Source: Leadbetterella sp964489955 (lineage in GTDB: Bacteria > Bacteroidota > Bacteroidia > Cytophagales > Spirosomataceae). Taken from it: a stretch of 64,000 bases of DNA. Under the pieces are notes generated by a model. The model had not been told where the DNA came from and did not search any database. It saw nothing but the letters and a program-made list of their open reading frames with translations. The stretch is from the NCBI GenBank assembly GCA_964489955.1, contig CAZBAV010000003.1, positions 62,001 to 126,000 on the forward strand, written 5' to 3'. Each line of letters starts with the position of its first letter. The stretch's first letter is position 1. The translations under genes and the position numbers were made by a program. Positions 17,174 to 26,013 of the stretch are shown here, piece after piece.

Positions 17174-17205
17174 TTTGAGAAAGCCCCGAATAATCCGTAA
17201 ATTTG
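17174..17205 (+). promoter_or_regulatory. Promoter of the ABC-F gene
   Basis: TTTG (17174-17177), 20 bp, then TAAATTTG (17198-17205), a close match to TTTG-N19-TAnnTTTG. The predicted transcript starts near 17211, leaving about a 17-nt leader before the ATG at 17228. A 7-bp inverted repeat AACCTAT/ATAGGTT (about 17150-17171) abuts the -33 element and may be an operator. Confidence 0.6.
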
Positions 17206-17227
17206 CGGCTCATTTAATAAAACGAGC

Positions 17228-18844
17228 ATGTTAACTGTTTCTAACCTTTCGCTGCAATTCGGCAAAAGAGTCCTTTTTGATGAAGTAAATCTGAAGTTTG
17301 TCCCGGGTAACGTTTACGGCCTAATTGGGGCTAACGGAGCAGGGAAGTCGACTTTTGTAAAAATAGTAGCGGGCGATATTGACCCTACTACCGGCCGTAT
17401 AAGTATGGATCCAGGCGAACGGATGAGTGTTTTGAAACAGAACCAAAATGCTTATGATGAATACACCGTACTTGACACCGTTATGCGTGGAAATGAGCGT
17501 TTGTATGAAATCATGCAGGAAAAAGATGCCATCTATGCTAAAGAAGATTTTTCTGAAGAAGACGGAAACCGTGCTGCAGAATTGGAAGGCGAGTTTGCCG
17601 AAATGAATGGCTGGGAAGCGGAGTCTGATGCGGCTTCGTTGTTATCTGGTTTGGGAATCGGTGAAGGCAGTCATTACACGTTAATGTCTGAAATGAACCC
17701 TGCTGAAAAAGTGAAGGTTCTTTTGGCACAAGCTCTTTTTGGTAATCCGGATGTGTTATTACTTGATGAGCCTACCAACAACCTTGACATTGAGTCTATC
17801 CTTTGGTTAGAAAACTTCCTGATGAACTTCAAGAACACCGTTATCGTGGTTTCGCACGACAGACACTTCTTGGATAACGTTTGTACCTACATAGCCGATC
17901 TTGACTTTAAGAAAATCACCTTATACGGTGGAAACTATAGTTTCTGGTACGAGTCTAGCCAGCTAGCGGCTAAACAGAAGGCTGACCAGAACAAAAAAGC
18001 CGAAGAAAAGAAGAAGGAATTGGAGGAATTTATCCGCCGTTTCTCTGCTAACGTGGCCAAATCTAAGCAAGCTACTGCCCGTCAAAAGATGATTGATAAG
18101 CTAGACATTACGGCCATCCAGCCATCATCTAGAAAATATCCATTTATTGGCTTTAAACCAGAGCGTGAAGTGGGTGACCAAATGCTAGCAGTAGAAAACC
18201 TTAGCTATAAAAACGAAGAAGGCGAGTACCTTTTCAAGGACTTAAGTTTCCAGGTGGCGAAGGACCAGAAAATAGCGTTTTTGAGCAAAGACGGACAGTC
18301 TGTGAGTGCGTTCTTCGATATAATTATGGAGAAAAAGCAGCCGACTTCGGGTTCGTTTAAATGGGGCGTAACTATTACCAAAGATTATTTACCAAACGAT
18401 AATAGCGACTACTTTACAGATAGCAGCATGAATTTGGTAGATTGGTTAAGACAGTATTCTACCGAAAAAGACGAGACTTTTATCCGTGGTTTCTTGGGTC
18501 GTATGCTTTTCTCTGGCGAAGAAGCCTTGAAGCAATGTACGGTACTTTCGGGAGGAGAAAAACAAAGATGTATGTTCTCTAAGTTAATGCTTTCTAACTC
18601 AAACGTTCTCATCTTTGACGAACCTACCAACCACCTTGACCTAGAATCTATCCAGGCATTGAACAAAGGTTTGGAAGATTTTGATAGTAACCTGCTCTTC
18701 ACATCGCATGACCACCAACTTACCAACTCGGTGGCCAACCGTATCATAGAACTTGGACCAAAAGGTTGTTTAGATAAGCTGATGACCTTTGATGAATTCT
18801 TAACAGACGAAAGAGTAAAAGCTCAGAGAAAGGAAATTTATTGA
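17228..18844 (+). CDS. ABC-F family ATPase, YbiT-like
   Basis: Soluble protein of 538 residues with two ATP-binding cassettes and no membrane part; ABC-F proteins act on the ribosome. Cassette 1 is intact: GANGAGKST Walker A, LLLDEPTNNLD Walker B and a basic linker (about residues 255-300). Cassette 2 keeps its signature LSGGEKQR and LIFDEPTNHLD. Its Walker A position reads FLSKDGQSVSAFF, without the GK[ST] core, so nucleotide binding at that site should be altered. From memory, Bacteroidota relatives of YbiT share this loss, which suggests a lineage trait and not a recent mutation. It has its own promoter and a strong terminator. Confidence 0.88.
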   Translation: MLTVSNLSLQFGKRVLFDEVNLKFVPGNVYGLIGANGAGKSTFVKIVAGDIDPTTGRISMDPGERMSVLKQNQNAYDEYTVLDTVMRGNERLYEIMQEKDAIYAKEDFSEEDGNRAAELEGEFAEMNGWEAESDAASLLSGLGIGEGSHYTLMSEMNPAEKVKVLLAQALFGNPDVLLLDEPTNNLDIESILWLENFLMNFKNTVIVVSHDRHFLDNVCTYIADLDFKKITLYGGNYSFWYESSQLAAKQKADQNKKAEEKKKELEEFIRRFSANVAKSKQATARQKMIDKLDITAIQPSSRKYPFIGFKPEREVGDQMLAVENLSYKNEEGEYLFKDLSFQVAKDQKIAFLSKDGQSVSAFFDIIMEKKQPTSGSFKWGVTITKDYLPNDNSDYFTDSSMNLVDWLRQYSTEKDETFIRGFLGRMLFSGEEALKQCTVLSGGEKQRCMFSKLMLSNSNVLIFDEPTNHLDLESIQALNKGLEDFDSNLLFTSHDHQLTNSVANRIIELGPKGCLDKLMTFDEFLTDERVKAQRKEIY

Positions 18845-18865
18845 TTCCTTCCTTATTTAACATAA

Positions 18866-18905
18866 AAATAGACCCGCTGTGAAAACAACGGGTCTATTTG
18901 TTTTT
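18866..18905. terminator. Bidirectional terminator
   Basis: AAATAGACCCG (18866-18876) pairs with CGGGTCTATTT (18889-18899), an 11-bp perfect stem with T runs on both strands. It serves the ABC-F gene and the convergent gene ending at 18904. Confidence 0.85.
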
Positions 18906-19893
18906 ACTCTTTATAGGTTATTAAAATTCGGACTGGCCTCCCTAGTATCTGGGAGTCTGTTCCTGCAATATTCTGTATACGTATGTGATTTGCTATTACA
19001 TAGTATTCATACCTCGCAGAGGAAAAACTGAGCCCGGGAGGTATGTCACTGCCATACATATCACTGACAAGAATTGATACAGATAAAATTTTAGACTGTG
19101 TAAGACCATGAACTATTTCTGCCATTCCTCCAGAAAGATTGGAAGTAGTCCCGCTTAATTCTTTCATTTTTACTCTGGGAGCATCTTCTCCTAGTTTGCT
19201 AAATTTCTTGGTTTCAGAACCTCCGAAGATTATCAAATCTCCAAGCCCATTCAATTGCAATGCAGTGATATTATTTGTTTTAGAATGCAGTGTAATTAAA
19301 TTAGAGCTAGCCGTGGTACTATTCCAGAAAATAGTTTCCCAGCCATTGTCCGATGTATTGGCGGTAGAAGTTCTAATACGGTTTAGACCCAAGGTAGCGT
19401 TTGTTGGGTTAAATAAATGAACAGTGGGGTCACTAACTAAGCTTGTTGAATGTAAAACATGTAACCTAGCTGCCGGCTCCTCCGTACCTATGCCAACATT
19501 TCCGTTTTGGTCTATCAGCATTCTACTTACCATTGAGGTTGCCCCATTGGGCGTTGTCCTAAAAAGCATTTTTGTCCCATGACCTCCAGAACTCCAGTTC
19601 TCTGAAGCTCTAAATGAAATTTGGGCTCTTCCCAGAGTATTATAGTTTGGAGTATAATAGCCTCCTCCATATAAATTTAATAACGCGTTGTTCGCCAACA
19701 CTGGCGTTTTGCTTGATGAAGACCCATTATACCTTTGAGAGAGCAATCCTAAGTAAGAATCGTTTGATCTAACCACTATGTTTTCATACACCCCGCCCTC
19801 ACTAAACGTGTTCCCTGGCGTAATGGTAATACTTTGGGCAAATAGAAAGCTAGAGCAAGCCCAAAAAAGAAATAGTAAAATGAATTTTTTCAT
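18904..19893 (-). CDS. Secreted protein with a tail-fibre-like NVGIGT segment
   Basis: The 329-residue protein has a signal peptide (cleaved near LFAQ). The body is low in charge and rich in Ser, Thr, Asn and Gly. It contains the segment LIDQNGNVGIGTEEPAARLHV near residue 130-150. This GIGT pattern recurs in phage tail-fibre-like and autotransporter-like surface proteins of Bacteroidota, where it often precedes a beta-helix. A C-terminal chaperone or protease domain is not seen. It is probably a surface or matrix protein. Function is not known. Confidence 0.6.
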   Translation of the reverse strand: MKKFILLFLFWACSSFLFAQSITITPGNTFSEGGVYENIVVRSNDSYLGLLSQRYNGSSSSKTPVLANNALLNLYGGGYYTPNYNTLGRAQISFRASENWSSGGHGTKMLFRTTPNGATSMVSRMLIDQNGNVGIGTEEPAARLHVLHSTSLVSDPTVHLFNPTNATLGLNRIRTSTANTSDNGWETIFWNSTTASSNLITLHSKTNNITALQLNGLGDLIIFGGSETKKFSKLGEDAPRVKMKELSGTTSNLSGGMAEIVHGLTQSKILSVSILVSDMYGSDIPPGLSFSSARYEYYVIANHIRIQNIAGTDSQILGRPVRILITYKE

Positions 19894-20001
19894 AAGACAT
19901 AAAGTTTAGTTTGGCAGCAATCTAAAACTCTTTTCCCTCTATTTTATACCCAGAGGCGTTTCCACTTTGTGAATCACAGAGTACATTTAGTAAACAACAG
20001 A

Positions 20002-20091
20002 GACTTTACTTTATGGTAGAGGTTTTTTTGCTCGTTTTAGCATTTCTGCATGTTGCTTTTCATATGAGCAGATAGCAAAAAAAGTAAAGTC
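20002..20091. repeat. Long inverted repeat (hairpin)
   Basis: GACTTTACTTT (20002-20012) is perfectly complementary to AAAGTAAAGTC (20081-20091). Inside, TTTTTTTGCT and AGCAAAAAAA extend the pairing after a 10-base bulge on the left side. It may be a structured RNA, an operator or the ends of a small transposable element. Confidence 0.55.
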
Positions 20092-20230
20092 ACGATAAGA
20101 AATTCCTGCGTGGAAGTAGACAGTGTTACTACAATTAACCGAGTGTATCACCCCCCATCTCTTTAGAAACTGGAATTAGGTTAGCACTTTAAATATTCAA
20201 TGGTTTAAGTGACACTCTCCAGAACCTGTA

Positions 20231-20238
20231 TAGTTTTG
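20231..20238 (+). promoter_or_regulatory. Predicted -7 element (TAGTTTTG) for the SDR gene
   Basis: Fits TAnnTTTG. The transcript would begin near 20244, about 40 nt before the ATG at 20286. Confidence 0.4.
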
Positions 20239-20285
20239 TTTCTATTTAGTTTTTACATATATTGCATATCCCAAACCATTTAACT

Positions 20286-21089
20286 ATGCATTATCCCCTT
20301 AGCGGCAAAACAGTTCTCATTACTGGCGGAGGCTCTGGTATCGGAAAAATCATGGGTAGGAAGGTACTGGAAAGAGGGGCAAAACTACTGGTTTGGGATA
20401 TTAGTGCTGATCACATTGCTGCTTTAGAGACGGAGCTAAAGACATTAGGAGAAGTACATACTTGGCAAATGGACATTTCTGATAAACAGCAGATTATCAC
20501 CAAGGCCAAGGAGGTCTTAGAAAGTCACGAAGTAGATATCCTTATTAATAATGCGGGTATAATTGTAGGTAAGCATTTTCAAGACCACACAGTACAGGAA
20601 ATTTACCAGACCATGGAAATAAACGCCAACGCACCCATGTATATAGCGGCTCAGTTTTTACCTGGTATGTTAAAAAGACAGCACGGATCTATCTGTAACA
20701 TAGCCTCTTCGGCAGGCTTAATCTCTAATCCGAAGATGTCTGTGTATGTAGCCAGTAAGTGGTCGCTCACGGGCTGGTCAGATAGCCTAAGGATAGAAAT
20801 GGAACAACTAAGAACGGGTGTGGGAGTAACCACAGTAACGCCTTATTACATAAATACCGGGATGTTTGATGGAGTAAAATCGCTAATTCCGATTTTGGAT
20901 CCAGAAAAAACTGCAGAGAAAATAATCCGAGGTATAGAAAAGGGTAAGGTTTTTGTAAGTATGCCATGGAGCGTCCGTTTTGTGAGATTAGGGCAAGCCC
21001 TATTTCCTATATGGTTTTTCGACTGGTTTATTGGAAAAGTGCTCGGGGTATACTCCACAATGGAACATTTCACCGGTCGTATCAAATAA
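20286..21089 (+). CDS. Short-chain dehydrogenase/reductase
   Basis: NAD(P)-dependent oxidoreductase of the SDR superfamily, 267 residues. The Rossmann motif TGGGSGIG lies near residue 12-20, the NNAG motif near 90, the catalytic Ser in IASSAG and the YVASK pair follow in order. The length suits the classical SDR class. The ATG at 20286 is preferred over the TTG at 20262, since SDR proteins begin a few residues ahead of the first strand. A C-terminal hydrophobic segment (FPIWFFDWFIGKVLG) hints at membrane association, as in RDH10/DHRS-like enzymes. The substrate is unknown. Confidence 0.85.
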   Translation: MHYPLSGKTVLITGGGSGIGKIMGRKVLERGAKLLVWDISADHIAALETELKTLGEVHTWQMDISDKQQIITKAKEVLESHEVDILINNAGIIVGKHFQDHTVQEIYQTMEINANAPMYIAAQFLPGMLKRQHGSICNIASSAGLISNPKMSVYVASKWSLTGWSDSLRIEMEQLRTGVGVTTVTPYYINTGMFDGVKSLIPILDPEKTAEKIIRGIEKGKVFVSMPWSVRFVRLGQALFPIWFFDWFIGKVLGVYSTMEHFTGRIK

Positions 21090-21144
21090 AACAATCTGGA
21101 GTTCGTTAATATAGTGCTTTAACCAAAGTTTAAATTTTGGAACA

Positions 21145-21966
21145 GTGAGGAGTCTTTTAATTTTTGGTATTTGTTTAGGGGTACAAAGTGTTTGCTTAGC
21201 CCAAAAACCCATCAGCTCTGGTCCACTAGCCCAAGGGGCTAAGGATAATTCTGTAGATCATCATGTGGCTAACACATCTAAGATAGATTCTGATACTTCT
21301 GTAGATAGGGAAAAATCTAAGCCTCGCCAAGCACCCGCTGGAGTAGATATAAACTATTTGCCCTTATTCGGAAATTTTGAAAAGACCGAAAATCAACTCA
21401 TTAACGACGAAATATTCCGTTCTGATTGTGACCTTCAGTTTAAAACACGAAAAGAAGCCAGTGATTTTTTCACAAAAATGGCATGGGAATATCTTGGCGA
21501 AGGCGATAAGAATACTGCCATAAACCGGTTTAACTTATCTTATTTATTGCAGCCAGAAAACGTAGACGTTTATTGGGGCCTGGGAGTTATTGAGTTCCAA
21601 AACCAGAACTTTGACTCGGCAATAGACTTAATGTCCCAGGGTCTAGCCTTGTCAGATGGAAAAAATTATGTATTTATGGTAGACTTAGCTACAGTTTACC
21701 TTACCTCTGCTTTTAACAAATCTAAGGCTACTCTGGAAATAGAAACCGCAAAAACCTTACTGAGTGACGCCATAAAAATAAAAGACCAGTATACCCCTGC
21801 ATTTGTTCAGATGACAGTAATGAACATTCTGGAAAACCAGATTGATGCGGCCTGGAAAAACTTTCACAAAGCTTGCGAGCTTAACCCTCGGGAAGTAAAC
21901 AGGGAAGTATTGATTGAACTGCTTAACCGCAAAGAAGACCCAAAAGGTATTTTTAAGAAAGAATAA
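21145..21966 (+). CDS. Secreted TPR-repeat protein
   Basis: The 273-residue protein begins at a GTG and has a signal peptide (MRSLLIFGICLGVQSVCLAQ). A low-complexity linker follows, then TPR-like helix pairs from about residue 115 (WEYLGEGDKNTAINRFNLSYLLQPENVDVYWGLG and the next repeats). TPR domains mediate protein contacts. The gene lies 55 bp after the SDR gene on the same strand and could share its transcript. The partner is unknown. Confidence 0.65.
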   Translation: MRSLLIFGICLGVQSVCLAQKPISSGPLAQGAKDNSVDHHVANTSKIDSDTSVDREKSKPRQAPAGVDINYLPLFGNFEKTENQLINDEIFRSDCDLQFKTRKEASDFFTKMAWEYLGEGDKNTAINRFNLSYLLQPENVDVYWGLGVIEFQNQNFDSAIDLMSQGLALSDGKNYVFMVDLATVYLTSAFNKSKATLEIETAKTLLSDAIKIKDQYTPAFVQMTVMNILENQIDAAWKNFHKACELNPREVNREVLIELLNRKEDPKGIFKKE

Positions 21967-22054
21967 TCTTACGCTTATTTATGTACTCTTCAGGCATGCC
22001 TAGCCTGTCGCTCACTTTATAATAATAGGGTAATTCTGGTAAACACGTATAGTC

Positions 22055-23152
22055 TCAAGGTTTAAGCTTAATAGCCTTCCCCTTTTTTGCACTTTTTGCC
22101 GCAGCGTCAAGAATCTCAACAACTATCATATTGTTTTCTAACGAACTTAAATCAAACTCCGATAGTGTAATTTGGTTACGTATTACACCCCTAAAAAGCG
22201 AAAATGGGTCATCATAAGGCTTGCTTCTTTCTTCCAGATTAAACACATTCTCTGTATACCCATCATACCCTTTAGACATTCTTAGTTTTAAGAGATTTCT
22301 ATTTTCGGCAAAAACACTCCCACGTGTTCCATATATCTCTATATCTTTTCTACCTATTGGCCAGTTCCACGATGGCTGGATGACGGCATTTGCTTTATTA
22401 TAGACCAAGATTATATTTGACTCATCCTCCACTTTTTCGTTATTCTCAGACTGAAATTGCTGGTTTACGGCTAACACTTTTGTTGGCTTTTGCCCTTTCA
22501 TGAGCCATGTCATAAGGTTAGCTCCATAACAGCCGAAATCTGTTAAAGCACCGCCCCCATTTAAAACAGGGTCTGTAAGCCAGTCTAAAAATTCAGCGGG
22601 GACACCTATATTTTTAGGGCCTTTATGCCCGTCTCTAACCAACACTTTTTGGACGTCTCCTATTTCACCACTACTTATCATTTCGTAAGCTTTGTGGTTG
22701 GAAGGATACCAGGTTGTTTCATAATTAGTAAGCAGGTGTATCTGGTGTTTTTGGGCCAGAGCTTCCATTTTTTTGGCATGTTTCATGTTTGTCGCCAGAG
22801 GTTTCTCCACCATTACATGAATGCCTAGCGGAGCAAAAGCACTAACCACAGCCAAATGGTCATAAATAGGACCAAAAGCCGCTACACCTTCAGGAAGGGT
22901 GTTTTTAAGTAATTCGCCAATAGAATTATAAACCAGTTTATCTGAGAAACCATATTGTTTGGCATACTTTTCTACCACCATCTTGTCTGGTTCTACAATG
23001 CCTACTATCTCAATATCCCCACGTTTTTCGCTTTCAAAAACCCAGTGGACATGTGAATGCGTAAGATTAATTACTGCTAACTTCAATGGCTGTTCCTTAG
23101 CTTGGAGAACTAAAAACAAAAAGGAGAAAATGAGTGTCAAAGTATGCTTCAT
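22055..23152 (-). CDS. Gfo/Idh/MocA family oxidoreductase with signal peptide
   Basis: The 365-residue protein has a signal peptide (MKHTLTLIFSFLFLVLQA), so it is probably periplasmic, as many Bacteroidota relatives are. The N-terminal Rossmann part (LKLAVINLTHSHVHW) lacks the classical GxGxxG and has a THSH segment in its place. The conserved EKP motif is present in HVMVEKPLATN, followed by the C-terminal dimer/substrate domain with DFGCYGANLMTWLMKG. Such enzymes act on sugars or sugar-like ligands with NAD(P). The substrate cannot be inferred from neighbours. Confidence 0.82.
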   Translation of the reverse strand: MKHTLTLIFSFLFLVLQAKEQPLKLAVINLTHSHVHWVFESEKRGDIEIVGIVEPDKMVVEKYAKQYGFSDKLVYNSIGELLKNTLPEGVAAFGPIYDHLAVVSAFAPLGIHVMVEKPLATNMKHAKKMEALAQKHQIHLLTNYETTWYPSNHKAYEMISSGEIGDVQKVLVRDGHKGPKNIGVPAEFLDWLTDPVLNGGGALTDFGCYGANLMTWLMKGQKPTKVLAVNQQFQSENNEKVEDESNIILVYNKANAVIQPSWNWPIGRKDIEIYGTRGSVFAENRNLLKLRMSKGYDGYTENVFNLEERSKPYDDPFSLFRGVIRNQITLSEFDLSSLENNMIVVEILDAAAKSAKKGKAIKLKP

Positions 23153-23187
23153 GCTATTGGGTAGGTTGAATTATTAAGCTATGAGGT

Positions 23188-23217
23188 AAAAATGAAGGCT
23201 AGGTTTTATACCTAGCC
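23188..23217 (-). terminator. Terminator after gcvT
   Basis: GGCTAGGT (23197-23204) pairs with ACCTAGCC (23210-23217), an 8-bp perfect stem. On the minus strand a T-rich run follows. It lies about 16 bp past the gcvT stop. Confidence 0.65.
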
Positions 23218-23232
23218 CAGCTTATAAATATC

Positions 23233-24327
23233 TTATACGTTGTCTTTCACAAAAGGCGGCTTAACAACCTTTGCAGCATTAAGCTTCTCCCGTATTTTAA
23301 CAAAGATTTCTGTACCTACCTTGGCATGCGGAAGTGCCACATAACCTAATGCAATTCCTTTGTTTAGCGATGGCGACATTGTTCCAGAAGTAATCTCTCC
23401 AATGGTATTTCCGTCTGCGTCTGTTATTTCATAGTGGCTTCTCGGAATGCCTCTCTCTATGATTTCTAAAGCTACCAGTTTGCGTTTTAAACCAGCTGCT
23501 TTTTCGGCTTGTAAGTTTTCGCTGTTTATGAAACTTTTGGTAAACTTAGTAACCCAACCCAGGCCGGCTTCAAGTGGCGAAGTCTCGTCGGTAATGTCGT
23601 TTCCGTATAAGCAATAACCCATTTCTAAACGTAGTGTATCTCTGGCTCCCAAGCCTATTGGCTTTATATCAAATTCTGCTCCGGCTTCAAATATTTTATT
23701 CCAAACATCCAAAGCTATCTCATTAGGCACATAAATCTCAAATCCGCCTGCTCCGGTGTATCCGGTGGCCGAAATCAAGACATCATCATGTCCGGCAAAC
23801 TTACCTTTCTTAAATGAATAGTATTCTATAGCAGAAAGGTCTTCATCTGTAAGTTTTTGTAAGGCCTTTACAGCGTTTGGTCCCTGCACCGCAAAAAGAC
23901 TTGTGGCATCAGACAAGTCGGTCATTTCCACACCAAACGTGTTATGTTTGCTAATCCAATCCCAGTCTTTCTTTATGTTTCCTGCATTTACTACCAGGTA
24001 ATACTCGTTATCCGCAATTTTATACGTGAGAAAATCGTCTACAATTCCTCCTTTATCGTTTGGCAAATAACCGTACTGTATTTTCCCGTCATAAAGTACC
24101 GAAACATCATTGGAAGAAACTAGCTGAAGTAATTCAAGTGCTCTTTCGCCTTTTAGAAGAAACTCTCCCATGTGTGACACATCAAAAACGCCTACGCTGT
24201 TTCTTACGGCCAAGTGCTCTTCCTTGTCCGATGAATATCTTACAGGCATAATGAAACCTGCAAAAGGCACCATTTTACCACCAATAGATTCGTGAAAGTC
24301 GCTCAGAGTTATTTTTTTATCAGACAT
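23233..24327 (-). CDS. gcvT: Glycine cleavage system aminomethyltransferase (T protein)
   Basis: Transfers the methylene group from the lipoyl-bound aminomethyl on H protein to tetrahydrofolate, releasing ammonia and giving 5,10-methylene-THF. The 364-residue length is typical. Conserved segments include VGVFDVSHMGEF near residue 45, the folate-binding region YTGAGGFEIYVP and the late LGARDTLRLEMGYCLYGND. It stands alone; the P and H protein genes are not in the window. It has a close promoter match and its own terminator. Confidence 0.95.
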   Translation of the reverse strand: MSDKKITLSDFHESIGGKMVPFAGFIMPVRYSSDKEEHLAVRNSVGVFDVSHMGEFLLKGERALELLQLVSSNDVSVLYDGKIQYGYLPNDKGGIVDDFLTYKIADNEYYLVVNAGNIKKDWDWISKHNTFGVEMTDLSDATSLFAVQGPNAVKALQKLTDEDLSAIEYYSFKKGKFAGHDDVLISATGYTGAGGFEIYVPNEIALDVWNKIFEAGAEFDIKPIGLGARDTLRLEMGYCLYGNDITDETSPLEAGLGWVTKFTKSFINSENLQAEKAAGLKRKLVALEIIERGIPRSHYEITDADGNTIGEITSGTMSPSLNKGIALGYVALPHAKVGTEIFVKIREKLNAAKVVKPPFVKDNV

Positions 24328-24645
24328 TTAATTAGTTTGTTTTTATGCAAATATACGGAATAGTTGGGAGGCCACAATGCCAGCCCACTCTTACAGAAAT
24401 TAGGACCCGTCAGAAAACGATTTCTGGAATTAATACAATTTTTACGGGTAGAGAAGAATTCAAGCAGCAAATATATTTCCATGATTTTTATTTCACAATA
24501 TACTATCTTACTTGCTGATTTAAAGAGTTATACAATAAAAAATTTAAGGTTTTTCAATTTCTTAACACTTATCTTTTCCAACTTTTTTCATCACACATTA
24601 GTCCTGTATTTAAGGGTGGCCACCTGAAACAATAAATAATAGATA
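24328..24645. other. Intergenic region between divergent genes
   Basis: 318 bp. The gcvT promoter lies at the left end. The remainder is A/T rich with no open frame or hairpin that stands out, and it probably carries the promoter of the lipoprotein gene at 24646. Confidence 0.4.
24348..24378 (-). promoter_or_regulatory. Promoter of gcvT
   Basis: On the minus strand ATTG (24378-24375), 19 bp, then TATATTTG (24355-24348). The spacing is exact and the -7 box is perfect, with one mismatch in the -33 box. Transcription would begin near 24342. Confidence 0.6.
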
Positions 24646-25797
24646 ATGAGAAAAGTAATTTGGAAGATCACTTCCATAATAGGAATAGTTTGGCTAAGTC
24701 TTGGGTGCAATAATGACGAAATCACCGTGCCAGAACCTGGTAAAACACAATTAGTAGATTTAGGAGAGCTCCCTGCAAAAGTCGAGGTGGCCTACGGTTT
24801 TAAACCTGCTGTTGCTACCTCAGAGAAGGTGGTAATAGCTACTAATGACGGTGTTTGGGAATTTAATACAACTACATCTAAATGGGCACGATTAGGCCTT
24901 GATGGCAAAGAAGTCACATTGGTATATGCTCACCCGCAAGATGCCAACTTGCTATTTGCCGGCATAAACACAAATGTACACGAAGGCGAGAAATCTCTTT
25001 TTAGGTCGGAAGATGCCGGTAAAACCTGGATTGCGGTAGAAACCCCGATCTACAACATTTGGGATGAAAAGTACGAACTCTACTATGATTTGGTAGTACG
25101 TCCTAACTTTCCCGATCACATTTACGCTAACATGAGCGGGACTACCATTGCCATTTCTACTGACAAAGGAAAGAACTGGAAAAGAACAAACGACAAAGAA
25201 GACTCTAATTTTGGGTACCAGAGCAATTTGGTTTTCTTACCCGGTCAGCCCAATAAAATCTATCAAGGCAGCGAAAACCCATTAGATTTTGCTTGGTTGG
25301 GCGAGTATGAGATTGACGCTAGTAATCCTTCTAAATTGGGAGAAGCGAAGTTACTGGTAAATATAGATACCTGGAGTAATAGAAGGCCTGTGGAACTTAT
25401 TACCAACACCTTTACGGGTAATGCTATCTATGTAGGCCAAGAAGGTGCTCTTTCTAAAGTTGTTAATGGACAATCTTCTTATATTTTCAAAGTAGACGAC
25501 GAAGAGGAGCTTTCTGCGGAAAAAGCGAAATTTCCTTATGCATACATTTATGGGGTTTGGGTAAATCCTCAAAACACCAACCATATTCTTTTTGGAGGAG
25601 GTATTAACGGCTTACAAGAAACGCTGAGCTTGTTTGAAACTGTAGACGAAGGTAAACATATTGTTCAGTTTGACACCAAATTAGGGATGACTGAGCCATT
25701 TATACACAAAATTCTACATACGGGTTCCGGTCCGCTTATACTCGTATCAGATTTAAGCACCAATAAAGTAAAGTTGTTTAAGTATAATTTGAAATAG
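24646..25797 (+). CDS. Lipoprotein with Asp-box beta-propeller
   Basis: The 383-residue protein has a lipoprotein signal with lipobox SLGC. The mature chain has at least two Asp-box (BNR) repeats, FRSEDAGKTW and ISTDKGKNW, which mark blades of a sialidase/VPS10-like propeller. Such propellers bind or cleave glycans, or serve as scaffolds. There is no catalytic sialidase triad that I can point to. It has its own terminator at 25825. The ligand is unknown. Confidence 0.7.
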   Translation: MRKVIWKITSIIGIVWLSLGCNNDEITVPEPGKTQLVDLGELPAKVEVAYGFKPAVATSEKVVIATNDGVWEFNTTTSKWARLGLDGKEVTLVYAHPQDANLLFAGINTNVHEGEKSLFRSEDAGKTWIAVETPIYNIWDEKYELYYDLVVRPNFPDHIYANMSGTTIAISTDKGKNWKRTNDKEDSNFGYQSNLVFLPGQPNKIYQGSENPLDFAWLGEYEIDASNPSKLGEAKLLVNIDTWSNRRPVELITNTFTGNAIYVGQEGALSKVVNGQSSYIFKVDDEEELSAEKAKFPYAYIYGVWVNPQNTNHILFGGGINGLQETLSLFETVDEGKHIVQFDTKLGMTEPFIHKILHTGSGPLILVSDLSTNKVKLFKYNLK

Positions 25798-25824
25798 GCT
25801 GGAGATACTTTTTGGAGTATCCAT

Positions 25825-25858
25825 ATGAGTCCGTCTATCAAGTCGGACTCATTCTCTT
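25825..25858 (+). terminator. Rho-independent terminator
   Basis: ATGAGTCCG (25825-25833) pairs with CGGACTCAT (25844-25852), followed by a T-rich run. A second weaker hairpin (GATACT/AGTATC) lies just upstream. Confidence 0.65.
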
Positions 25859-26013
25859 TATAAGAAAAAGTAAATTTATTCGTTATAAACTAAATAAATA
25901 GTTAAACTTTTTACTGTTAAAGACTGTCTATATTTACATAATCTACATATGTAATATAAACTTAGACAAGACCGTTTTCTTTGAATACTTCTAGTCCCGA
26001 AAAAATAAAACTT

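Larger units (their letters stand above)
19894..20285. other. Intergenic region with a long hairpin
   Basis: About 390 bp without an open frame. It holds the 90-bp hairpin at 20002-20091 and the predicted promoter of the SDR gene near 20231. The rest shows nothing I can name. Confidence 0.5.
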
